Assembly (NCBI GenBank): GCA_947464365.1
Contig: CANHWS010000229.1
Coordinates: 1-5,531 of the forward strand
DNA length: 5,531 bases
Origin: Cytophagaceae bacterium
GTDB lineage: Bacteria > Bacteroidota > Bacteroidia > Cytophagales > Flexibacteraceae
Direction of reading: 5' to 3'
How positions within the stretch are numbered: position 1 is the first letter of the stretch; each line of letters starts with the position of its first letter. Below the pieces are notes generated by a model. It made no database searches. It was not told the DNA's origin and saw only the letters and a list, made by a program, of their open reading frames with translations. Shown one piece after another: positions 1-3,814 of the stretch. The position numbers and the translations under genes were made by a program.

Positions 1-669
1 CTGGACCGAGACAGGCAAAGCACTACCATCAGCAACAAACTTAGCTGCTGATGGCTTCGTAATGGGTAGATTCAGGATAGCCTTCAGGTCACGTGCGACG
101 CCATAATGACTGGCTGCATCTGCCCTATTAGGAGTCAGGCCAATCTCAAGCACCGTATCAGAATCAAGGCCGAGATAGGTGGCTGCAGGCGTACCATTTG
201 GCAAGTCGGTATCTAACACCATGATGCCCGCGTGGCTAGCCCCAAGGCCGAGTTCATCCTCTGCGCAGATCATACCTTGACTAGCCTCGCCCCTGATCTT
301 CGATTTTTTGATCGTAAAAGGCTCCCCTTCCGACGGATAGAGCACTGCCCCCTCTGTTGCGACAAGCACTTTTTGACCTGCTGCAACATTTGGTGCGCCG
401 CAAACGATGGCCAAAGGAGCCTCGCCACCAACATCCACTGTCGTTACACTGAGTTTGTCCGCATTCGGATGGCGGTCGCAGGTCAAAACCTGGCCAACGA
501 CTACTCCTTTCAGGCCTCCTTTAATCTGCTCCACTGTCTCAATGCCTTCGACCTCTAGCCCAGCTTGCGTGAGCTGATGGGCCACAATTTCGGCGGTGGT
601 TTGAGCGTTATCGGAAGGGACTTGTGGCAGTGCGATGTAGTCGCTGAGCCATTTAAGCGATATTTTCAT
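1..669 (-). CDS. pheT: Phenylalanyl-tRNA synthetase beta subunit, N-terminal 223 residues (partial at left edge)
   Basis: Beta subunit of the alpha2beta2 class II enzyme that charges tRNA-Phe with phenylalanine in the cytoplasm. Reading the minus strand from ATG 669-667, the frame stays open to base 1. It starts MKISLKWLSDYI, the usual bacterial PheT opening, with GLEVEG at about 37-42. An EMAP-II/OB-fold tRNA-binding domain spans about 45-160 and carries HPNADKLS (67-74), IVCGAPNVAAGQKV (88-101), KIRGEASQGMICAEDELGLG (124-143) and HAGIMVL (146-152). The conserved EIGLTPNRADAASHYGVARD stretch (175-194) follows, the signature joining this domain to the B3/B4 core. PheT is normally about 800 residues, so the B3/B4 editing, B5 and C-terminal anticodon-binding (FDX-ACB) domains lie beyond the edge. 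No Shine-Dalgarno is visible, as is usual in Bacteroidota. No frameshift or missing motif is seen in the visible part. Confidence 0.97.
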   Translation of the reverse strand, partial: MKISLKWLSDYIALPQVPSDNAQTTAEIVAHQLTQAGLEVEGIETVEQIKGGLKGVVVGQVLTCDRHPNADKLSVTTVDVGGEAPLAIVCGAPNVAAGQKVLVATEGAVLYPSEGEPFTIKKSKIRGEASQGMICAEDELGLGASHAGIMVLDTDLPNGTPAATYLGLDSDTVLEIGLTPNRADAASHYGVARDLKAILNLPITKPSAAKFVADGSALPVSVQ

Positions 670-751
670 TTGCAGATGTTCGGCGCTGGATCCATCAACA
701 GACCTTGTACCCCAAGTAGGGCCTGATCAGCGTATGGTAGCATTTTGGCAA

Positions 752-759
752 CAAAACTA
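752..759 (-). promoter_or_regulatory. Candidate -7 promoter element for pheT
   Basis: The minus strand reads TAGTTTTG, an exact match to the Bacteroidota sigma-ABfr -7 consensus TAnnTTTG, about 83 bp upstream of the pheT ATG. A TTG (minus, 785-783) lies 23 bp further upstream as a possible -33 element, slightly farther than the usual 19-21 bp. The match is short, so chance occurrence is possible. Confidence 0.4.
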
Positions 760-792
760 GTCAACCCTGCCTGCACTTTGGCCAATGGCTGC

Positions 793-800
793 TATTTTTG
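793..800 (+). promoter_or_regulatory. Candidate -7 promoter element for the lipoprotein pair
   Basis: TATTTTTG matches the Bacteroidota -7 consensus TAnnTTTG exactly. No good TTG/TTTG lies at the expected -33 spacing (TTTG 777-780 is too close), so support is partial. If real, transcription would start near 806. That is downstream of ATG 785, and it would leave a leader of roughly 90 nt before GTG 899. Confidence 0.3.
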
Positions 801-886
801 AGTTTCGTATTGACATCTTCTCACATCCGCACGCAGTTTTGACCAGGTCCACACACCAGCCACATCTATCATCAGGCACTCTGGCC

Positions 887-891
887 GGAGG
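887..891 (+). promoter_or_regulatory. Shine-Dalgarno-like GGAGG deciding the lipoprotein start
   Basis: GGAGG lies 7 nt before GTG 899-901, an ideal spacing for ribosome binding. Strong Shine-Dalgarno sequences are uncommon in Bacteroidota, so this could be coincidence. It still favours GTG 899 over ATG 785, which has no comparable site. Confidence 0.4.
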
Positions 892-898
892 CCTATTT

Positions 899-1558
899 GT
901 GCGTTGGTCAGTGGTCGTCATCCTGTTAATGGCAATGAGCACCGCCTGCCGTCAGGAGCAAAACCCAGCACCGCAAAATGTCGTCCAGTACAAACTAGGG
1001 GGCAGCATAACAGGGCGCATTCAGGGCCGCACCGCCGAGATTACAAACCTTAACGACACATTCAACCTCGAGGCCTATTACAACCAAGCCCAGGCTGTTT
1101 TCTATCGAGACACCCTCAGCTTTCCTGTTATTCGGGATACCGGCACAGGTCCATTTGTCGTGATGATCAGGAACAACTTTGTACGGTTTAATCTCTACCG
1201 CTTTAGCCCGACCACTGGCAGTAGCATGACATTACAGTTCCCGCTCTGGAAACGCACTGACGATACCGCTGCCCATTTCCTTGGCATCTTGGCTACACAA
1301 GACCTGCGCCAGTTCCTGACTGATTCTGCCTTTGTGCAGGTAGAAGCCAAAGTTACCAACCGATTTACTGGCAGTACTGACATCAGCCTAGACCCACGGG
1401 CCCGCATCCGAAATATCGTTTGGGACTCCGTAGCAGGGCGGATATCGGGTACTTATCAATACCGCATTTACAAACAACGGTCACCTGTTTCTCCAGTCCT
1501 TGACTCTATGTTGGTGCAAGGTCAGTTTGCTTTACCTGTCGTGAGGGCCATCCGCTAA
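899..1558 (+). CDS. Putative lipoprotein of unrecognised family, first of a tandem paralogous pair
   Basis: I do not recognise the family; function is unknown. From GTG 899 the product is 219 residues with a short lipoprotein signal, MRWSVVVILLMAMSTAC. The hydrophobic stretch ends at Cys17, the probable lipidated residue; the lipobox STAC is slightly off the LxxC norm. The mature part is hydrophilic and beta-rich, with no transmembrane segment. Landmarks, in the numbering of the ATG 785 frame, are GGSITGRIQG (72-81), YY (98-99), YRDT (107-110), MTLQF (148-152) and a C-terminal GRISGTYQYRIY (218-229) plus VQGQFALPVVRAIR (244-257). The same landmarks recur in order in the next gene. Start choice: the frame opens at ATG 785 (257 residues), but that adds a 38-residue region before the hydrophobic core. 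GTG 899 has GGAGG 7 nt upstream and makes the length match the neighbour (219 versus 220). The gene ends 4 bp before the next, so the two are surely cotranscribed. Probable location is the periplasmic or outer face of a membrane. Confidence 0.8.
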   Translation: MRWSVVVILLMAMSTACRQEQNPAPQNVVQYKLGGSITGRIQGRTAEITNLNDTFNLEAYYNQAQAVFYRDTLSFPVIRDTGTGPFVVMIRNNFVRFNLYRFSPTTGSSMTLQFPLWKRTDDTAAHFLGILATQDLRQFLTDSAFVQVEAKVTNRFTGSTDISLDPRARIRNIVWDSVAGRISGTYQYRIYKQRSPVSPVLDSMLVQGQFALPVVRAIR

Positions 1559-1562
1559 GCCA

Positions 1563-2225
1563 ATGAGCAATCCCGTCAACCTACATATAGGGGCAGGTCC
1601 TACCAATAGCCGTTTGCTCTGGACATTGATGCTAATGGGGCTAGCATTCCTATCCGCTTGCGTCACCAAAACACCTGCCCCTGCCGTCCCAGATGCCTTG
1701 GTCTGGCAACAAGGTGGCTACATAGCCGGTCAGGTAAATGGCTTCACACGGGATAGTTTCCGCATTAACGAAAACTATTACTACAGCCATTTCCTTGACC
1801 CATTCCAGACCCATTACCGCGTCGATACCATCGTGATCAATGCCCAAAGGCAGCCGCTCTATATCTTTGACCTCACCCGGTTTGATGACAAGACTCGCAG
1901 CTACATCCACCTACGGTTCGGTATGGATTCACTCAAAGGGCGGGTACGTCGTCCATCTGTCTATTATCCGCAATACGGTGGTATTTATTACATCACAAAA
2001 GGACCTGGCAACGACATCATCACTTACCAAACAGAGCAAGAGGGTATATACGGCACCAAAGACGATGTTATCCAGATCAGCGAGCTGGTCTATAACGAAG
2101 AAGTCAACCGCCTCTTGGGCAGTTTTAAGTTTAGAGAGTACCTAGGCCAGCGTGACACCAATAAGGTCTATGGCCCCGAAGTGAAAGGCAACTTTGACCT
2201 CTTTGTCAAACGCAAATTGCGATAG
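1563..2225 (+). CDS. Putative lipoprotein of unrecognised family, second of a tandem paralogous pair
   Basis: A 220-residue protein of unknown function. Its signal peptide has Arg17, a hydrophobic core LLWTLMLMGLAFL (18-30) and a canonical lipobox LSAC with Cys33 as the lipid site. A Pro/Ala-rich linker follows. The mature domain is rich in Tyr, Phe and Arg and probably beta. GGYIAGQVNG (51-60), YYY (72-74), YRVDT (85-89), SYIHLRF (113-119), RLLGSFKFREY (183-193) and VKGNFDLFVKRKLR (207-220) line up with the upstream gene. GG to YR spans almost the same distance in both (34 versus 35 residues), so I infer duplication followed by strong divergence. The middle (about 130-170, with YYPQYGGIYYITKGPGND) has no clear counterpart in the partner. 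ATG 1563 begins 4 bp after the upstream stop, indicating one operon. No enzyme motif or metal site is apparent. Confidence 0.88.
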   Translation: MSNPVNLHIGAGPTNSRLLWTLMLMGLAFLSACVTKTPAPAVPDALVWQQGGYIAGQVNGFTRDSFRINENYYYSHFLDPFQTHYRVDTIVINAQRQPLYIFDLTRFDDKTRSYIHLRFGMDSLKGRVRRPSVYYPQYGGIYYITKGPGNDIITYQTEQEGIYGTKDDVIQISELVYNEEVNRLLGSFKFREYLGQRDTNKVYGPEVKGNFDLFVKRKLR

Positions 2226-2230
2226 CCTGC

Positions 2231-2275
2231 TCTGGCTCAACGGTCTTGCACCACTATAGGTCCTCCTGAGCCAGA
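2231..2275 (+). terminator. Hairpin downstream of the lipoprotein pair, possible terminator
   Basis: A perfect 9-bp inverted repeat, TCTGGCTCA (2231-2239) and TGAGCCAGA (2267-2275), encloses a 27-nt loop. It starts 6 nt after the stop of the second lipoprotein gene. There is no T-run after the right arm (CAAAG follows), so it is not a classic intrinsic terminator. It could attenuate transcription, protect the 3' end of the mRNA or be a processing site before the barrel gene. Confidence 0.4.
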
Positions 2276-2324
2276 CAAAGCCAAGCGATTGACGTCTTTC
2301 GTCCCCACTACAAAACTACCATAA

Positions 2325-3191
2325 GTGCCACTACCAAAACATAAGAAAGCACTCAACAAAACTAGCCAGACCAAGGGGACCTTTCAAAGGTTGCCTCTTG
2401 GCAAGGTTAGTCGCTGTGGGCATTTTCTATGGACCTGCCGATGGGGATTGGTTATGATCATTTTATTGGTTTGGGGCCTAAGGAAAACCTCAGCCCAGCA
2501 ACCTACAAGGGCGATTGTGGCTGGCTTTAGCTCTTGGCAATATAGCGGCAGCTATTCCGGCAGCCAGCCGCTTAACGCAGGCTTTTTTGTCGGGTTCAAG
2601 ACCAATAAAGCGCGCTATTTCAACACCCGGTTTGAGCTAGGATACGGGCGTGCGCAGGGTCAATCAATGACATTTGCCAATCTCTATGGCAACAGCAACC
2701 AAGGGCCCTCTCCGTCTTTCATAACCGATATTTTCTATGGTGGGTTGGACCTCAACCTCAACATACTAAAAAAGCCGAGCTATACCCTCTACCTTACAGG
2801 AGGGATTGGCCTCATGCGCTTTGACCCTAAGGACGGACAAGGGAACGGTCTGACCACCATCAACACCACCCGCCAACTTGGCGAGGCTTATTCCCAGTCG
2901 TCGGTGTGGTTCCCACTAGGCATTGGTGGCAACTACTGGATCCCGAACGGACCAGGCATCGGTCTGCAAGTCACGTATCAGAATCCTGGCACACGCTACA
3001 TTGATAATGTGGACAAACTGAGCCCCATTGCGGTGGCAGACCAGCTGTTTGTCACCCGTGTGAGCATCTTTATCCCGCTACCTGCTAGCAAACCACGTGC
3101 TCCTCGTGCCAGCCCGAGTAAGCCTAATACCAACGACAGCCCCGAAAAAACTAGACAGACAAGAAAAACAAAGACCCAAACAGCTGAGTAA
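2325..3191 (+). CDS. Outer-membrane beta-barrel family protein with basic C-terminal tail
   Basis: Residues about 60-252 look like a small Bacteroidota outer-membrane beta-barrel: alternating aromatic/Gly strands such as GFFVGFKT (86-93), RFELGYGR (102-109), FYGGLDLNLNIL (137-148), YTLYLTGGIGLMRF (153-166), FPLGIGGNYWI (196-206), GIGLQVTYQNP (211-221) and LFVTRVSIFIPLP (241-253). The sequence suits a barrel of about eight strands; the exact role (pore, anchor or secretion accessory) cannot be read. The frame opens at GTG 2325, directly after a stop. That start gives a Lys/Arg-rich stretch of about 40 residues before a hydrophobic segment (41-52) and a possible cleavage site TSA-QQ (56/57). 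ATG 2454 (Met44) is an alternative start, but it leaves no basic n-region. After the last strand comes a Pro/Lys/Arg/Thr-rich tail (254-288), unusual because barrel proteins normally end on an aromatic residue of the last strand. It lies 99 bp after the lipoprotein pair on the same strand, so cotranscription is possible. Confidence 0.8.
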   Translation: MPLPKHKKALNKTSQTKGTFQRLPLGKVSRCGHFLWTCRWGLVMIILLVWGLRKTSAQQPTRAIVAGFSSWQYSGSYSGSQPLNAGFFVGFKTNKARYFNTRFELGYGRAQGQSMTFANLYGNSNQGPSPSFITDIFYGGLDLNLNILKKPSYTLYLTGGIGLMRFDPKDGQGNGLTTINTTRQLGEAYSQSSVWFPLGIGGNYWIPNGPGIGLQVTYQNPGTRYIDNVDKLSPIAVADQLFVTRVSIFIPLPASKPRAPRASPSKPNTNDSPEKTRQTRKTKTQTAE

Positions 3192-3202
3192 ATTCGCTGT
3201 TT

Positions 3203-3260
3203 AGGCCCGAAGGCCTTAAGGCAAAGTGGTTGGCTTGATCGAAGTATTAGATCACCAATC
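3203..3260. terminator. Convergent terminator-like stem-loops between the barrel and ferredoxin genes
   Basis: Two folds occupy the 55-bp convergent gap. AGGCC-CGAA-GGCCT (3203-3216) is a 5-bp stem with a 4-nt loop, followed on the plus strand by TTAAGG rather than a clean T-run. Further right, GGTTGG(ct)TGATC (3228-3240) pairs with GATCACCAATC (3250-3260), with a 2-nt bulge, one G-T wobble and a 9-nt loop; its right arm covers the last codons of the ferredoxin gene. Either could end transcription from its side. Assigned from position and symmetry only. Confidence 0.35.
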
Positions 3261-3606
3261 GTTTGACAGGTTGGTCACCAACAAGGTGCTCTTCGACGAT
3301 CTGGACCACATCAGCAGGCGTGACATTACCATAGAAAATGGCATCAGGATAGACCACCATCGAGGGGCCAAAAGCACACATATTAAGGCATCCTGCCTTC
3401 TGTGCTCTGATTTCGGTCTGGAGTCCTCTGTCTTTTAGCTCGGTCCTGAAAGCCTCAACTAGCTCCATACCACGCTCACTGCCGCAGTGCTTTTTGCCTC
3501 CGTCTTTATCGTTAGTACAGATAAAAACATGTTTGCGGTATTTAGGTACGGCTGGCTTTGGGGTCGCAACAACTTCTGGTACTGCTGATTCGGTCTGAAG
3601 GTCCAT
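3247..3606 (-). CDS. Thioredoxin-like [2Fe-2S] ferredoxin domain protein
   Basis: A 119-residue cytoplasmic electron carrier of the thioredoxin-fold [2Fe-2S] ferredoxin family, related to Aquifex-type ferredoxins and the NuoE C-terminal domain. The four cluster ligands are all visible: Cys30 in HVFICTN, Cys41 in KHCGSERG, and Cys73 and Cys77 in GCLNMCAFGP. The spacing is C-x10-C-x31-C-x3-C, close to the family pattern. VVYPDAIFYGNVTPADVVQIVEEHL (84-108 region) is the typical C-terminal strand-helix part. The first 20 or so residues (Pro/Val/Ala-rich) are an extension not needed for the fold, and there is no signal peptide. ATG 3606 is the start; the next Met (Met47) lies after two ligands and cannot be the start. 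No adjacent partner gene (NADH dehydrogenase, hydrogenase or Fe-S assembly) is seen, so its redox partner is unknown. It appears monocistronic, convergent with the barrel gene and divergent from the WG-repeat gene. Confidence 0.93.
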   Translation of the reverse strand: MDLQTESAVPEVVATPKPAVPKYRKHVFICTNDKDGGKKHCGSERGMELVEAFRTELKDRGLQTEIRAQKAGCLNMCAFGPSMVVYPDAIFYGNVTPADVVQIVEEHLVGDQPVKRLVI

Positions 3607-3637
3607 AGTGGGTGATCTTGAGGTATTCGTGATTTAG

Positions 3638-3670
3638 ATGGCCAATCCTAGGCCATAAAGGCATGCTTTT
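3638..3670. repeat. Adjacent inverted repeats, possible operator
   Basis: ATGGCC (3638-3643) pairs with GGCCAT (3651-3656) across 7 nt. It is followed at once by AAAGGCATGCTTTT (3657-3670), which is self-complementary except for one G-T position. Both lie 30-65 bp upstream of the ferredoxin start, and the second overlaps the possible -33 TTTG facing the WG-repeat gene. A dual-regulator site is conceivable; no regulator is identified. Confidence 0.25.
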
Positions 3671-3766
3671 GCGCGGTTTTTCCGTTCTTGTAGCAGTTTT
3701 GGCGGATCGTACCCCAATTAAGTTCAGGGCTGACCTTCAATCTATCTACAGGTGAAGCACACGGTG

Positions 3767-3774
3767 CAAAAGTA
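3767..3774 (-). promoter_or_regulatory. Candidate -7 element for the ferredoxin gene
   Basis: The minus strand reads TACTTTTG, an exact TAnnTTTG match, about 160 bp upstream of the ferredoxin ATG. No TTG is found at the expected -33 distance, and the implied leader is long, so this is only a weak candidate. Confidence 0.2.
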
Positions 3775-3814
3775 TATGGTAAATCTTGATAATACTGGCC
3801 TCCAGATAAGGCCC

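Larger units (their letters stand above)
670..898. other. Divergent intergenic region between pheT and the lipoprotein genes
   Basis: This 229-bp stretch separates the pheT start from the preferred start of the first lipoprotein gene. It holds a TAnnTTTG-type -7 candidate on each strand, listed separately. It also has a small imperfect inverted repeat, TTTTG-GCAA-CAAAA (743-756), beside the pheT-directed element. A frame from ATG 785 runs through the right part into the lipoprotein gene; I treat it as probably untranslated leader. No RNA gene or other ORF stands out. Confidence 0.6.
3607..3814. other. Divergent intergenic region between the ferredoxin and WG-repeat genes
   Basis: This 208-bp stretch has no convincing ORF. 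It contains two palindromes: ATGGCC-7 nt-GGCCAT (3638-3656) and the near-perfect 14-mer AAAGGCATGCTTTT (3657-3670). On the plus strand TTTG (3668-3671) precedes TAGCAGTTTTG (3691-3701) by 19 bp. That resembles a Bacteroidota -33/-7 pair, but with TA and TTTG too far apart, so it is a weak promoter candidate for the WG-repeat gene. An in-frame ATG at 3776 would extend that gene by 13 residues into this region. Confidence 0.45.

Noticed and set aside
232..558. Plus-strand 108-residue open frame rich in Cys and His
   Set aside because: It lies antisense inside pheT, whose minus-strand frame is clearly conserved; its composition is that of a shadow frame.
749..760. The 12-mer CAACAAAACTAG occurs here and again near 2354-2365
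   Set aside because: Only two copies, in different contexts (one upstream of pheT, one inside the barrel frame); a chance match or an A-rich motif rather than a repeat family.
1840..2145. Plus-strand 101-residue frame within the second lipoprotein gene
   Set aside because: It is out of frame with a convincing lipoprotein and has the Ser/Thr-rich composition expected of a frame shift of that gene.
3213..3222. Perfect palindrome GCCTTAAGGC
   Set aside because: Overlaps the right arm of the terminator-like stem and has no loop space; better explained as part of that structure.
3226..3438. Plus-strand 70-residue frame
   Set aside because: Antisense to the ferredoxin gene, which has all its cluster ligands; no independent coding signs.
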